Shown here: piece by piece, positions 43,467 through 54,480 of the stretch
Layout of the letters: each line of letters starts with the position of its first letter
How positions within the stretch are numbered: the stretch's first letter is position 1
Source of the DNA: Cynocephalus volans
Taxonomy: Eukaryota; Chordata; Mammalia; Dermoptera; Cynocephalidae
NCBI RefSeq assembly: GCF_027409185.1
Contig: NC_084474.1
Coordinates: forward strand, 30,442,382-30,506,381
Length of the DNA stretch: 64,000 bases
Direction of reading: 5' to 3'
The notes under the pieces: model-generated
Told to the model about the DNA's origin: nothing
Databases searched by the model: none
The model's input: the letters and a program-made list of their open reading frames with translations, nothing else
Translations under genes and position numbers: made by a program

Positions 43467-46400
43467 ATGCTAGGAATAAATCAACACCTTTCAATAACAA
43501 CTCTTAATGTTAAAGGCTTAAATTCCCCAATTAAAAGACACAGACTGGCTGACTGGATCAAAAAGCAGGACCCAACTATATGCTGCCTACAAGAGACCCA
43601 CCTCACCCATAAAGATTCACATAGACTAAGAGTGAAAGGATGGAAAAAGATTTACCATGCATACAGAAAAGAAAAACGAGCTGGAGTGGCTATTCTTATA
43701 TCTGACAAAATAGACTTTAAACTAAAAACCATAAAAAGAGACAATGAGGGACACTACTTAATGATAAAAGGACTGATGCATCAAGAAGACATAACAATCA
43801 TAAATATGTACGCACCCAATGTTGGAGCAGCCAGATTTATAAAACAAACTCTATTAGACCTAAAGAAGGAAATAGACACTAATACCGTAATAGCAGGGGA
43901 CCTGAACACTCCACTGTCAATATTAGACAGATCATCTAGGCAAAGAATCAGTAGAGAAACACAAGATCTAAACAAGACTCTAGACCAATTGGAATTGGCA
44001 GATATCTACAGAACATTCCACCCAACAACCTCAGAATATTCATTCTTCTCAGCAGCACATGGATCATTCTCCAGGATAGATCATATATTAGGTCACAAAT
44101 CAAGTCTCAATAAATTCAAAAAAATTGGAATTATCCCATGTATCTTCTCAGACCACAATGGATTAAAACTAGAAATTAATAACAAACAAAACTCTGGAAA
44201 CTATACAAACACATGGAAATTAAACAGCATTCTACTTAATGACATATGGGTCCAAGAAGAAATCAAGCAGGAAATCAAAAAGTTTATTGAAACTAATGAA
44301 AACAATGATACATCATACCAAAACCTGTGGGATACTGCAAAAGCAGTATTGAGGGGAAAATTTATTGCATTAAATGCTCACTTCAGAAGAATGGAAAGAT
44401 GGCAAGTGAACAACCTAACACTTCACCTTAAAGAACTAGAAAAACAAGAACAATCCAATCCTAAAGTTAGCAGACCGAAAGAAATCATTAAGATCAGAGC
44501 AGAACTGAATGAAATTGAAACCCAAAAAACAATTCAAAAGATCAATGAATCAAAAAGTTGGTTTTCTGAAAAGATAAATAAAATTGACAAACCATTAGCA
44601 TGGCTAACAAAAAAAAGAAGAGAGAAGACTCAAATAACAAAAATTAGAAATGAAAAAGGCGATATTACAACTGATTCATCTGAAATACAAGGAATCATTC
44701 GAGACTACTATAAACAACTATACGCCAACAAATTTGAAAATCTGGAGGAAATGGATAAATTTCTGGACACACACAAGCTCCCAAAACTGAACCATGAAGA
44801 CGTAGAAAATTTGAACAGACCAATAACAATAAAGGAGATTGACGCTGTTATCAGAAGGCTCTCAACAAAGAAAAGCCCAGGACCAGATGGATTCACAGCA
44901 GAATTTTACCAAACATTCAAAGAGGAATTGACACCGATTCTTTACAAACTATTCCAAAAGATTGAAACGGACGCAAATCTCCCAAACTCATTCTATGAAG
45001 CAAACATCATCCTGATACCAAAACCAGGTAAAGATATAACCAAAAAAGAAAACTACAGGCCGATATCCTTGATGAATATAGATGCAAAAATCCTCACTAA
45101 AATACTAGCAAACAGAATACAGCAACACATACGAAAAATTATTCATCACGATCAAGTGGGATTCATCCCAGGGATGCAAGGTTGGTTCAACATACGCAAA
45201 TCAATAAATGTGATACACCATATTAATAAACTCAAACACAAGGACCATATGATCATCTCTATAGATGCTGAAAAAGCATTTGATAAAGTTCAGCACTCAT
45301 TCATGACAAAGACCCTCTATAAGTTAGGTATAGAGGGAAAGTATCTCAACATAATTAAAGCCATATATGCCAAACCCACTGCCAATATCATCCTGAATGG
45401 GGAAAAGCTGAAAGCTTTTCCTTTAAGAACAGGAACTAGACAAGGATGCCCACTCTCACCACTCGTATTCAACATAGTGTTGGAAGTACTAGCCAGAGCA
45501 ATCAGAGAAGAGAAGGAAATAAAGGGCATCCAGATTGGAAAAGATGAAGTCAAACTGTCCCTGTTTGCAGATGACATGATCCTATATATCGAACAGCCTA
45601 AAACCTCTACAAAAAAACTGTTGGAATTGATAAATGATTTCAGCACAGTTGCAGGATACAAAATCAACACACAAAAATCAGTAGCATTTCTTTTCTCCAA
45701 TAGTGAACATGCAGAAGGAGAAATCAAGAAAGCCTGCCCATTTACAATAGCCACCAAAAAAATAAAATACTTAGGAATTGAGTTAACCAAGGAGGTGAAA
45801 AATCTCTATAATGAGAACTACAAACCACTGCTGAGAGAAATTAGAGAGGATACAAGAAGATGGAAAGATATTCCATGCTCTTGGATTGGAAGAATCAACA
45901 TAGTGAAAATGTCCATACTACCCAAAGTGATATACAAATTCAATGCAATCCCCATCAAAATTCCAAAGACATTTTTCTCAGAAATGGAAAAAACTATTCA
46001 GACATTTATATGGAACAATAAAAGACCACGAATAGCCAAAGCAATGCTCAGCAAAAAAACTAAAGCTGGAGGCATAACACTACCTGACTTTAAGCTATAC
46101 TACAAAGCTATAATAACCAAAACAGTATGGTACTGGCATAAAAACAGACACACTGACCAATGGAATAGAATAGAGAATCCAGAAATCAACCCACACACTT
46201 ACTGCCATCTGATCTTTGACAAAGGCACCAAGCCTATTCACTGGGGAAGGGACTGCCTCTTCAGCAAGTGGTGCTGGGATAACTGGATATCGATATGCAG
46301 GAGAATGAAACTAGATCCATACCTCTCACCGTATACTAAAATCAACTCAAAATGGATTAAGGATTTAAATATACACCCTGAGACAATAAAACTTCTTAAA

Positions 46401-47294
46401 GAAAACATAGGAGAAACACTTCAGGAAATAGGACTGGGCACAGACTTCATGAATACGACCCCAAAAGCACGGGCAACCAAAGGAAAAATAAACAAATGGG
46501 ATTATATCAAACTAAAAAGCTTCTGCACAGCAAAAGAAACAATTAAAAGAGTTAAAAGACAACCAACAGAGTGGGAGAAAATATTTGCAAAATATACATC
46601 TGACAAAGGATTAATATCCAGAATATATAAGGAACTCAAACAACTTTACAAGAAGAAAACAAGCAACCCAATTAAAAAATGGGCAAAAGAGCTAAGTAGG
46701 CATTTCTCTAAGGAAGATATACAAATGGCCAACAGACATATGAAAAAATGCTCACCATCACTCAGCATCCGGGAAATGCAAATCAAAACCACATTGAGAT
46801 ACCATCTAACCCCAATTAGGATGGCTAAAATCCAAAAGACTATGAACGATAAATGCTGGCGAGGCTGCGGAGAAAAAGGAACTCTCATACATTGTTGGTG
46901 GGACTGCAAAATGGTGCAGCCTCTATGGAAAATGGTATGGAGGTTCCTCAAACAATTGCAAATAGATCTACCATACGACCCAGCCATCCCACTGTTGGGA
47001 ATATACCCAGAGGAATGGAAATCATCAAGTCGAAGGTATACCTGTTCCCCAATGTTCATCGCAGCACTCTTTACAATAGCCAAGAGTCGGAACCAGCCCA
47101 AATGCCCATCATCAGATGAGTGGATACAGAAAATGTGGTATATCTACACAATGGAATACTACTCAGCTATAAAAACGAATGAAATACTGCCATTTGCAAC
47201 AACATGGATGGACCTTGAGAGAATTATATTAAGTGAAACAAGTCAGGCACAGAAAGAGAAATACCACATGTTCTCACTTATTGGAGGGAGCTAA
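43467..47294 (+). CDS. L1 ORF2p endonuclease/reverse transcriptase, copy A, intact
   Basis: ORF2p nicks target DNA and primes reverse transcription there; it also mobilises SINEs. The frame is 1275 residues, equal to human ORF2p. The N-terminal APE-type endonuclease has N14, E43, Y115, D145, N147, D205, S228, D229 and H230 in place; residue 192 is Ser where human has Thr. The reverse-transcriptase palm carries FADD at 700-703, and the RT motif-1 block NYRPISL lies near 530. The C-terminal Cys-rich motif C-x3-C-x7-H-x4-C is present near residue 1130. No stop or frameshift occurs. About 20 residues differ from copy B, so identity is roughly 98%. Translation in the native element is by unconventional reinitiation downstream of ORF1. 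Confidence 0.96.
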   Translation: MLGINQHLSITTLNVKGLNSPIKRHRLADWIKKQDPTICCLQETHLTHKDSHRLRVKGWKKIYHAYRKEKRAGVAILISDKIDFKLKTIKRDNEGHYLMIKGLMHQEDITIINMYAPNVGAARFIKQTLLDLKKEIDTNTVIAGDLNTPLSILDRSSRQRISRETQDLNKTLDQLELADIYRTFHPTTSEYSFFSAAHGSFSRIDHILGHKSSLNKFKKIGIIPCIFSDHNGLKLEINNKQNSGNYTNTWKLNSILLNDIWVQEEIKQEIKKFIETNENNDTSYQNLWDTAKAVLRGKFIALNAHFRRMERWQVNNLTLHLKELEKQEQSNPKVSRPKEIIKIRAELNEIETQKTIQKINESKSWFSEKINKIDKPLAWLTKKRREKTQITKIRNEKGDITTDSSEIQGIIRDYYKQLYANKFENLEEMDKFLDTHKLPKLNHEDVENLNRPITIKEIDAVIRRLSTKKSPGPDGFTAEFYQTFKEELTPILYKLFQKIETDANLPNSFYEANIILIPKPGKDITKKENYRPISLMNIDAKILTKILANRIQQHIRKIIHHDQVGFIPGMQGWFNIRKSINVIHHINKLKHKDHMIISIDAEKAFDKVQHSFMTKTLYKLGIEGKYLNIIKAIYAKPTANIILNGEKLKAFPLRTGTRQGCPLSPLVFNIVLEVLARAIREEKEIKGIQIGKDEVKLSLFADDMILYIEQPKTSTKKLLELINDFSTVAGYKINTQKSVAFLFSNSEHAEGEIKKACPFTIATKKIKYLGIELTKEVKNLYNENYKPLLREIREDTRRWKDIPCSWIGRINIVKMSILPKVIYKFNAIPIKIPKTFFSEMEKTIQTFIWNNKRPRIAKAMLSKKTKAGGITLPDFKLYYKAIITKTVWYWHKNRHTDQWNRIENPEINPHTYCHLIFDKGTKPIHWGRDCLFSKWCWDNWISICRRMKLDPYLSPYTKINSKWIKDLNIHPETIKLLKENIGETLQEIGLGTDFMNTTPKARATKGKINKWDYIKLKSFCTAKETIKRVKRQPTEWEKIFAKYTSDKGLISRIYKELKQLYKKKTSNPIKKWAKELSRHFSKEDIQMANRHMKKCSPSLSIREMQIKTTLRYHLTPIRMAKIQKTMNDKCWRGCGEKGTLIHCWWDCKMVQPLWKMVWRFLKQLQIDLPYDPAIPLLGIYPEEWKSSSRRYTCSPMFIAALFTIAKSRNQPKCPSSDEWIQKMWYIYTMEYYSAIKTNEILPFATTWMDLERIILSETSQAQKEKYHMFSLIGGS

Positions 47295-47525
47295 ACATTA
47301 ATATATAAATTCACACACACACATACACACACACACACACACAAACCGGGGGGGGGGGGGAAGAAGATATAACAACCACAATTATTTGAAGTTGATACAA
47401 CAAGCAAACAGAAAGGACATTGTTGGGGGGGAGGGGGGGAGGGAGAAGGGAGGGAGGTTTTGGTGATGGGGAGCAATAATCAGCTACAATGTATATCGAC
47501 AAAATATAATTAAAAAAAAAAAAAA
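47295..47525 (+). other. L1 copy A 3'UTR with CA repeat, G-run and polypurine tract
   Basis: After the ORF2 stop come (AC)n at about 47313-47343, an uninterrupted G-run at 47348-47360, and a G-rich polypurine tract at 47424-47457 (several runs of three or more G). The segment then ends in a conserved terminus with ATATCGACAAAAT before the A tail. Copies B and C and the fragment at 53345 share the layout. Confidence 0.85.
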
Positions 47526-47861
47526 TCCCAGAAATAAATCCTCATGAGTATATTCAAATGATCTTTGACAAAGATGCCAAGGCCAGTCAATGGGGAAATG
47601 ACAGTGTCTTCAACAAATTGTGTTGGGAAAACAGAATAGCCACATGGAAAAGAATGAAGTTGGACCTTACCTTGCACCATATATAAAGTTAACTCAAAGA
47701 TTAAAGACCTAAACGTAAGATCTTAAACTAAAAGTCTCCTAGAAGAAAACGTAGGGGAAAACTTTATGACATTGGACTTGGGAATGATTTCTTGGATATG
47801 ACACCGAAAGCACAGGAAACAAAAGCAAAAATAGACAAATGGCAGTACATCAAGCTTAAAA

Positions 47862-47971
47862 GGGGTTGGCCTGTTAGCTCACTTGGTGAGACTGTGGTGC
47901 TGATAACAGCATGGTCAAAGGTTCAGATCCCCATATAGATCAGGCACACACACACACACACACACACAGAA
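47862..47971 (+). repeat. CYN SINE monomer with a (CA)n tail
   Basis: The unit reads GGGGTTGGCCTGTTAGCTCA, TGGTGCTGATAACAGCATGG and GTTCAGATCCCCATATAGAT, then (CA)n. The 10-bp duplication AAGCTTAAAA flanks it (47852-47861 and 47972-47981). Confidence 0.9.
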
Positions 47972-48639
47972 AAGCTTAAAAACGCTTGTGCATCAAAGGA
48001 TACAGTCAACAGAGTGGAAAGGCAGTCTATAGAATGGGAGAAAACATTTGCAAATCATATATCTGATAAGGGATTAATATCCAGAATATTTAAAGAACTA
48101 CAACTCAATAACAAAAAATCAAATAACCTGATTTAAAAATGGGCAAAGGACTTGAAAAGACATTTCTCCAAAGACAGACAAAATCATATGAAAAGATGCT
48201 CAATATCACTCATAATCAGGGAAATGCAAATCAAAAGCACAATATTACTGCAAACAAATTAGTATGGCTAGTATCAAAAAAACAGAAAATAACGTGTTAG
48301 CAAGTATGTGGAGAAATTAGAGCCCTTGTGCACTGTTGATGGGACTGTAAAATGGCACAACTGCTTTGGAAAACAGTATGAAGTTTTCTCAAAAAATTAA
48401 AAAGAATTTTGGCAGACCTAACCCAGAAAAAAAAAAAAAAGTAGAACAGCCATATAATCCAGCAATCTCTCTTCTGGGTACATATCCAAAAGAATTGAAA
48501 TCAGGATCTTGAAGAGATATTTTGTACACTCATGTTCATGTATTTGTACTCTCATGTTCATAGCAGCATTATTGACAATAGCCAAGAGGTGGAAGCAACC
48601 CAGGTGTCCACTGATGGATGAATGGATAAATAGAATATG

Positions 48640-48720
48640 GTGTATATATGTGTGTGCATATATGTATATGTATATGTATATGTATATATATACACATACA
48701 TACACACACACATATATACA
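48640..48720. repeat. TATG/ACAC microsatellite
   Basis: Alternating TATATG and ACACAT units are directly visible inside the L1M. Confidence 0.9.
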
Positions 48721-49199
48721 ATGAAATATTATTCAGCCTTAAAAAGGAAGGAAATCCTGCTTCATGCTACAACATGGATGAACTTCGAGGACATTTTGCT
48801 ACATAAAATAAGCCAGTCACAAAAACAAATACTGTATGATTACACTTATATGAGTTATCTAAGGTAATCAAGAAACAGAAAGTAGTATGATGCTTATCAG
48901 GGGCTTGAGGGAGGAGAAAAAGGGCCATTGTTGAATGGGTATAGCATTTCAGATTTGCAAGATAAAATTCTGAAGACACATTCCACAACAATGTGAATAT
49001 ACTAACACTACCAAACTGTACTCAAAAGTGGTTAAGATAGTAATTTCACATATGTTTTATACCATAAAAAAAACTTTAAAAAATCAAAATGTTAAAAACA
49101 CCATTGGTTATAAGTGTACAGGGAAATAGAAAAAAATAGTAAAACTAATATTTATTTCGCATAGTGTGATTTAAAACATTGAAAACATTGAGCATTAAA

Positions 49200-49745
49200 G
49201 TGTTTTACTTTTTCCTTAAAAAAAGTTAAGCTGCAGACAGATATGTACAATATACTACACTAAATAAAGTAAAGGAAAAGAAAAATCAAAACCTACCAAA
49301 GGATACAATGTACTTTCTGTAGGACACATATTTATGTATAAAGTCATTAAATAAGAACTGGAAGGATATACACCAAATTGCTCTCCGTAGTTATCCTTGG
49401 GCAAGGACAGAGGGGATCAGATTGTGGGTGATGTTACAAGAGACTTATCCATAGTACTTCAAATTTTTATGGGGAGAATCTATTCATGCATTATTTATAT
49501 AAAAATAACCTCTCAACATATAAAAAGATGTTTAACCTCATTCATAAGAAAAATTCAAATTAAAAATACACTGAGTTACCATTTCTCCTCCTTGAGATTA
49601 GCAAAGATTCAAGAGCTTGATGATATACTCTGTTGGTGAGGTTGTGAGGGAACATTGCTGCTGAAAAGGCAAATGATACCAGGCTTCCAAAGAGGAATTT
49701 AGCAATATCTAACAAACCTTGCAATTTACTTTTAGAAATTGACCA
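49200..49745 (+). repeat. Diverged L1M fragments
   Basis: AAAGATGTTTAACCTCATTC to TGTTGGTGAGGTTGTGAGGG matches the ORF2 C-terminal coding end of an old L1. The preceding 49330-49440 block resembles L1M 3' sequence. Borders are uncertain. Confidence 0.55.
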
Positions 49746-49920
49746 TGAGGGGAAAAAAAAAAAAAAAGAAAGAAAGAAAAAAAGAAGATGGTAGCTTGTC
49801 AAAAACAATCAGAAATCAGTGTGAAATGTTGCTCACTTGCCAAAACCTGAACAAAGAGTATATTAAAATATGAAGGGAACTTCAAAAAGTTCATGAAAAA
49901 ATGAAATTAAAAGATAAACT

Positions 49921-50704
49921 TTATTTCACAACATAAATTCTATTAAGTTCAAGACATTTTTGTAAGCAGTGATACCAGTCATTTAGTTTATTCCTAAAGA
50001 ACTGAAGGTCCTGGTAATTGGACCATGTCAGTGCAGTCTTTTTTACACTATTAATAGAAGAAAAATGGGTTCCCTTTAAAGGTTTTTTAAGAGTTGAGAA
50101 CAAAAAGAGGTCAGAAGGAGCCAAATCAGGACTGTAAGGTCCATACCTGGTGATTTCCCATTGAAACTATCTCAGAATTGCCCCTGTTTGATGGGAGGAA
50201 TGAGCAGGAGCATTGTCATGTTGGAGAAGGACTCTCTGGTGAAGCTTTCCTGGACATTTTTCTTCCAAAGCTTTGGCTAACTTTCTCCAAACACTCTCAT
50301 GATAAGCAGATGTTATCGTTCCTTTGTCCTCCAGAAAGTCAACAGGCAAAATGCCTTGGGCATCCCAAAAAGCTGTTGCCATAACCTTCACTCTTGACTG
50401 GTCCACTTTTGCTTTGACTGGATCACTTCCCCCTCTTGGTAGCCATGGCTTTGATTGTGATTGTGCCTGAAGGATCATACTGGTAGAGTCATCTTTCATT
50501 TCCTGTTACAATTCCTTGAAGAAATGCTTCAGGATCTTGATCCTGCTTGTTTAAAATCTGCATTGAAAGCTCTGCTCTTGTCTGCAGCTGATCTGGGTGC
50601 AACCATTTTGGTACCCATTCAGCAGAAAGTTTGCTCAACTTTGATTTTTTCCTCATAAATTGATGTGAATGTTCTGCCACTGCAGGCTTCATGTTGAAAA
50701 TCAT
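49921..50704 (-). pseudogene. mariner transposase pseudogene
   Basis: Three open pieces align in order to a mariner transposase: 50704-50489, 50499-50167 and 50124-49921, with frame changes between them. The usual first catalytic block TGDE reads TGNE, so the catalytic Asp is Asn. The second (HDNAPAH) and third (YSPDLAPSD, spanning the 50130 region) blocks keep their Asp residues in the DD34D arrangement. The DNA-binding N-terminus is degraded. It is inactive. Confidence 0.88.
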
Positions 50705-51008
50705 CTTGTCCCTTCTTAAAATGAGTTATTCATTTGTAAACTGCTGAGTTGTTTGGGGGCAGTGTCCCCATAAACTTTTCATAGAGCATCAGTGATTTCA
50801 CTATTCTTTCATCCAAGATTCACCATAAATTCAATGTTTGTTTTTGCTTCAATATTAGCAGAATTCATGTTGCTCTGATAGGGGCTCTTTCAAACTGCTC
50901 TCTTATCCTTCTTAGGGCCTCAAACTAGATCCTGTTTAGACATGTTATAACAAGTTAGTAGGAGTTTATTTTGGTGCAATATTTTTTGCAATTTATGCAT
51001 AGTTTTTC

Positions 51009-51143
51009 TTTTTTTTGTCTTTTTCATGACCAGCACTCAGCCAGTGAGCGCACCGGCCATTCCTATATAGGATCCGAACCCGCGGCAGGAGCGTCGCTGC
51101 ACTCCCAGCGCCACCTCTCCTGAGTGCGCCACAGGCTTGGTCC
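51009..51143 (-). repeat. CYN SINE variant with shortened second unit
   Basis: Antisense copy with CATGACCAGCACTCAGCCAG, CTATATAGGATCCGAACCCG and GCGCCACAGGCTTGGTCCC. The duplication CATAGTTTTTC flanks it (50998-51008 and 51144-51154). It shares its GC-rich first unit and clipped second unit with 53178-53326. Confidence 0.9.
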
Positions 51144-51365
51144 CATAGTTTTTCATAATATGCATTTTCCATGAACTTGTTGAAGACCCCTTGTATGTAA
51201 GAACGGTATTATACTATTGTCCATTTAAAAAAATTCTTATTTTTAACAAGGATTTAAGAGTCCTTACTGATAATAAATAAATAAGTAAACAAATCAATAG
51301 GAGAGAAAAGTGTGTTCTTTCTTACAGTAGAATGCCAAGAAATAATAGTTAGAAGGAGTAATGGA

Positions 51366-51459
51366 GGCTGGTTGGTTAGTTCAGTTGGTAGAACATGATA
51401 TTGACAACACCAAGGTCAGTGCTTTTGATACCCATACTGGCCAGCTCCAAAAAAAAAAA
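51366..51459 (+). repeat. CYN SINE monomer
   Basis: It reads GGCTGGTTGGTTAGTTCAGT, then CAACACCAAGGTCAGTGCTT and CATACTGGCCAGC, plus an A tail. The 13-bp duplication AAGGAGTAATGGA flanks it at 51353-51365 and 51460-51472. Confidence 0.93.
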
Positions 51460-51579
51460 AAGGAGTAATGGAATTACAAAATCACCATTTTAAAACCATC
51501 ATAGTTAAAATTTATTCAGACAAGAATCATCAATGTATACCACATCTAGGGAGGGAAAATTGAAAGAGAAACAGGATGT

Positions 51580-52200
51580 TTACTCAAAGTATTTCCCACA
51601 GTTACTTATGATTACAACAGGAAAATATGTAACTATCCAGTGGAAAAACCAGACAACACTTTAACCAAGAGATCACAATTAATATCACCAATAAAGTGTA
51701 AATGGATGTTATGTGCCTCCAGAGGAGACACCTTGAAAAGGACAACATCGTTTAGGTAGTATTCTAGTCAAAATGCACCAAATTTATCATGAGGACTTTC
51801 TACTCATTAAAGAAACACAAATTGAGGATAATCGGAAAAAACTGGCTTGTGTTCTTTCCATAATGTCCATGTCATGGCAGACAAGGAAAGGCTGAGACAT
51901 AGCAACTAAATGACATAAGTCATTCTGGATTGGATCCTGGCCCAGACAAATATTGCTTATGAAGAAAATTATTGGGACAATTAATGAGATCAAAATGTGG
52001 ACTATAGGTTAAATTCAAGTTTTATATTAAATTTTCTGAATTTGATTACTGTTGTCAGTAAGAGAATATACTTGTTTACAAGGAGTAAAGGGACAAGGCA
52101 CATGTAATATACTCTAGAATAGTTTAGAAAAAAATATGTGCACACACACATGTATGTAAATACATACATACATACAAAGAGAGAGAAAATGACAAGGCAA
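51580..52200 (+). repeat. Old L1M 3'UTR-like sequence
   Basis: GACAAGGAAAGGCTGAGACA, GGATTGGATCCTGGCCCAGA and the following AT-rich segment match an L1M 3'UTR that is widespread in mammals. (CATA)n-like repeats occur at 52140-52180. Confidence 0.65.
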
Positions 52201-52237
52201 ATGTAGCAAAATGTTAAAAGTTTGTTAATCTGGTGCT

Positions 52238-52652
52238 GTGGTTTAAATGTCCCCCAAACTCATGTTGGAACTTAACCCCTAATATGGTGGTGGAATGTGG
52301 AGCCTTTAAGAGGTGATTGGGTCGTGAGGACTGTGCCCTCATGAATGGATCGATCCAATCATGGAGTAATGGGTTGATGATTTAATGGGTTGTCATGGAC
52401 ATAGTTCTGATGGTTTTATAAGGAGACCATATGAGGTTAGCTCTCTTGCTCAGGCCATTCTCACCATTGGATAACCTAGGTTGCCATGGGACTCTGTAGA
52501 GCATTCCCACCCAGAAGAAGTCCCTTAGCAGATGTGTCCCCTGGACCATGGATTTCTCAGCCACCAAAAGTGTAAGAAACAAATTTCATTTCTCTATAAA
52601 TTACTCAGTTTCAAGTATTCTGTTATAAGCAGAAGAAACAGATTAATACATC
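52238..52652 (+). repeat. MaLR-type solo LTR
   Basis: It starts GTGGTTTAAATGTCCCCCAA, continues through TTTAAGAGGTGATTGGGTCG and ends AGAAACAGATTAATACA, so it is sense on the + strand. Confidence 0.85.
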
Positions 52653-52684
52653 TAGGTATATCAGAGTTTTATTACGCTTGCAAA

Positions 52685-52868
52685 TTGTTTAAAATCTGCA
52701 TTGAAAACTCTGCTCTTGTCTGCAGCTGATCTGGGTGCAACCATATTGGTACCCATTCAGCAGAAAGTTTGCTCAACTTTGATTTTTTCCTCACAAATTG
52801 ATGTGAATGTTCTGCCATTGCAGGCTTCATGTTGAAAATCATCTTGTCCCTTCTTAAAATGAGTTATT
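52685..52868 (-). repeat. Isolated 184-bp internal mariner segment
   Basis: It aligns without gaps to 50547-50730 of the mariner with four mismatches, about 98% identity. No mariner terminal repeats flank it. It is in direct orientation relative to the parent, about 1.95 kb away. Confidence 0.95.
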
Positions 52869-52959
52869 TCAACTCATGTTGAAATTTCTGTAAATTCGAA
52901 ACTATTTAAAATCTGAAATTATTTAAACATTTATTTAATTTTAGAGTAACCATTACTCT

Positions 52960-53160
52960 TTCAGAAAGAGAGAAGAAATCTAGGATTATCAGAGGTGGGA
53001 GAGGGGAGGGAGAGGGGGATAGGGAGAGATTGGACAAGGGGCATAAAGAATAAGTACGATATGTAAGAATATATATGCAAGTAATATTGATTTGATCAAC
53101 ATATGTCAGCGATAAACCCCCAAAATATGCATAATCAATTACTATTCAATAAAAATTTTT
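52960..53160 (+). repeat. Old L1 3'-end fragment
   Basis: A purine tract (GGGAGAGGGGAGGGAGAGGG), TTGATTTGATCAACATATG and an AATAAAAATTTT end resemble an L1MA-like 3'UTR. Confidence 0.5.
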
Positions 53161-53177
53161 TAAAAAGTAATTTATTT

Positions 53178-53326
53178 GGGCCGAGCCCGTGGCGCACTTG
53201 GTGGAGTGCTGCGCTGGCAGCGCGGCGACGGTCCCGCCGCGGGTTCGGATCCTATATAGGACTGCCCGGTGCACTCACTGGCTGAGTGCCGGTCACGAAA
53301 AAACGACAAAAAAAAAAATAAAAAAA
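53178..53326 (+). repeat. CYN SINE variant with shortened second unit
   Basis: It begins GGCCGAGCCCGTGGCGCACT and keeps a B box (GGGTTCGGATCC), but the second unit jumps from ACTCACTGGCTGAG directly to TGCCGGTCACG. A 16-bp duplication AAAAAGTAATTTATTT lies at 53162-53177 and 53327-53342. Confidence 0.95.
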
Positions 53327-53344
53327 AAAAAGTAATTTATTTAA

Positions 53345-53918
53345 AAATTTTTTTTTAAATTTTTTAATTTTATTTTGTCGATATACATTGTGGCTGATTA
53401 TTGTTGCCCATCACCAAAACCTCCCTCCCTCCTCCCTCCCCCCCTCCCCCCCAACAATGTCCTTTCTGTTTGCTTGTCGTATCAACTTCAAGTAATTGTG
53501 GTTGTTATATCTTCTTCCCCCACCATTTTTTTTTTGTGTGTGTGTGTGTGTGTGAATTTATATATTAATTTTTAGCTCCCACCAATAAGTGAGAACATGT
53601 GGTATTTCTCTTTCTGTGCCTGACTTGTTTCACTTAATATAATTCTCTCAAGGTCCATCCATGTTGCTGCAAATGGTAGTATTTCATTTTTTTTTTGATA
53701 GCAGAGTAGTATTCCACTGTGTAGATATATCTCATTTTCCTTTTCCACTCATCTGATGATGGGCATTTAGGCTGGTTCCAACTCTTAGCTATTGTAAATA
53801 GTGCTGCAATAAACATGGGAGTACAGGTATTTTTTTGACATGATGATTTCCATTCCTCTGGATATATATCCAGCAATGGAATAGCTGGGTCATATGGTAG
53901 ATCTATCTGTAATTTTTT
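53345..53918 (-). mobile_element. 5'-truncated L1, about 0.57 kb
   Basis: Only the 3'UTR and the last part of ORF2 (C-terminal fragment at 53876-53634) remain. The 3'UTR has the same GT repeat and polypyrimidine-on-plus layout as copies A-C, so it belongs to the same lineage. It is a typical 5'-truncated insertion. Confidence 0.9.
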
Positions 53919-53974
53919 TTGTTAAAGAAGAAAAGGTTCACTGGAGGGTCTATACAGAAACCATATCCATCTCA

Positions 53975-54045
53975 TTCACCAGTGCTTAATGCCTGGCATG
54001 CAGTAAGTGCCAGTAAATATTCATAGTTGCTGAATGATTAAGATT
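53975..54045 (+). repeat. L2/MIR-like 3' tail
   Basis: AATGCCTGGCATGCAGTAAG and the TAAATATTCATAGTTGCTGA block resemble the conserved L2 end. Confidence 0.45.
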
Positions 54046-54257
54046 GCTATCTCAGAAAAATATTCCAGGAGAATACAGGGACCGGGGTGGGAGGTGATAG
54101 GCTGGGGAGAGATGCTGACTGGGGTGATTGTCAATGAACAAAGAGGTTGTCAATGGAGCTAATTATGAAGTCCTGGATAGCACAGTTGTGTGGAGGTGGG
54201 GTCTGGCTGTCAGAGTTCAGAAGAACTTTATTCAGCTTTCATGGGAGGTAAAGTGCG

Positions 54258-54480
54258 AGCTTAGATCCAAAAGCAATGAAATTAAATGCTCAGCCAGGGT
54301 GGCTGAGATGTGGTGTGTGCAGAAGCAGTGGGGCACTGCCGTTGTTGGTGACCTTTTTCCAGGTTGAGGTTGGCTGGAATTTGCTCATATTAGTTGTCAA
54401 TGGTTGACAAATGTATTATTATTTTAAATTGATCTGGCCTGCTTTCAGTTTATGCATCTGCTTCTCATTGGGCACTTAGA
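54258..54480 (-). repeat. Unnamed repeat, copy 2 of an inverted pair
   Basis: Its reverse complement matches 60885-61085 at roughly 80%, with 40 or more identical bases covering CAGCCACCCTGGCTGAGCAT and the following ATTTAATTTCATTGCTTTTG. I cannot name the family. Related-looking sequence may continue to about 54150. Confidence 0.7.

Larger units (their letters stand above)
40762..47525 (+). mobile_element. Full-length L1, copy A, both ORFs intact
   Basis: The layout is 5'UTR 40762-42298 (about 1.5 kb, GC-rich), ORF1 42299-43279, a 187-bp spacer, ORF2 43467-47294, a short 3'UTR with (CA)n, a G-run and a polypurine tract, and an A tail at 47511-47525. A direct repeat AAAAAAATCC flanks it at 40752-40761 and across the tail end at 47519-47528. 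The interrupted L1M continues on both sides. Intact ORFs, complete 5' end and tail indicate a young and possibly retrotransposition-competent copy; activity itself is inference. Confidence 0.95.
47526..49080 (+). repeat. Old L1M 3' part, interrupted by a SINE and a microsatellite
   Basis: The segment follows L1M ORF2 C-terminal sequence (ATGATCTTTGACAAAGATGC; TGGGCAAAGGACTTGAAAAG; CAACATGGATGAACTTCGAG) with many disruptions, then 3'UTR. It is the continuation of 40555-40761. A CYN SINE sits at 47862-47971 and a (TATG)n/(ACAT)n expansion at 48640-48720. Confidence 0.85.
49871..51193 (-). mobile_element. mariner-family DNA transposon, decayed
   Basis: Inverted ends of about 28 bp are visible: AACTTCAAAAAGTTCATGAA at the left and, on the other strand at the right, GTCTTCAACAAGTTCATGGA. 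A TA dinucleotide lies outside each end, the mariner target site. Transposase remnants lie on the minus strand. Without the SINE at 51009-51143 the element is about 1.2 kb, a normal mariner length. Confidence 0.88.

Noticed and set aside
47316..47362. CRISPR-like or satellite array
   Set aside because: It is a CA microsatellite followed by a homopolymer in an L1 3'UTR; no spacer structure exists.
48418..48867. Tyr/Ile-rich open frames
   Set aside because: They are translations of a TATG/ACAC microsatellite within L1M.
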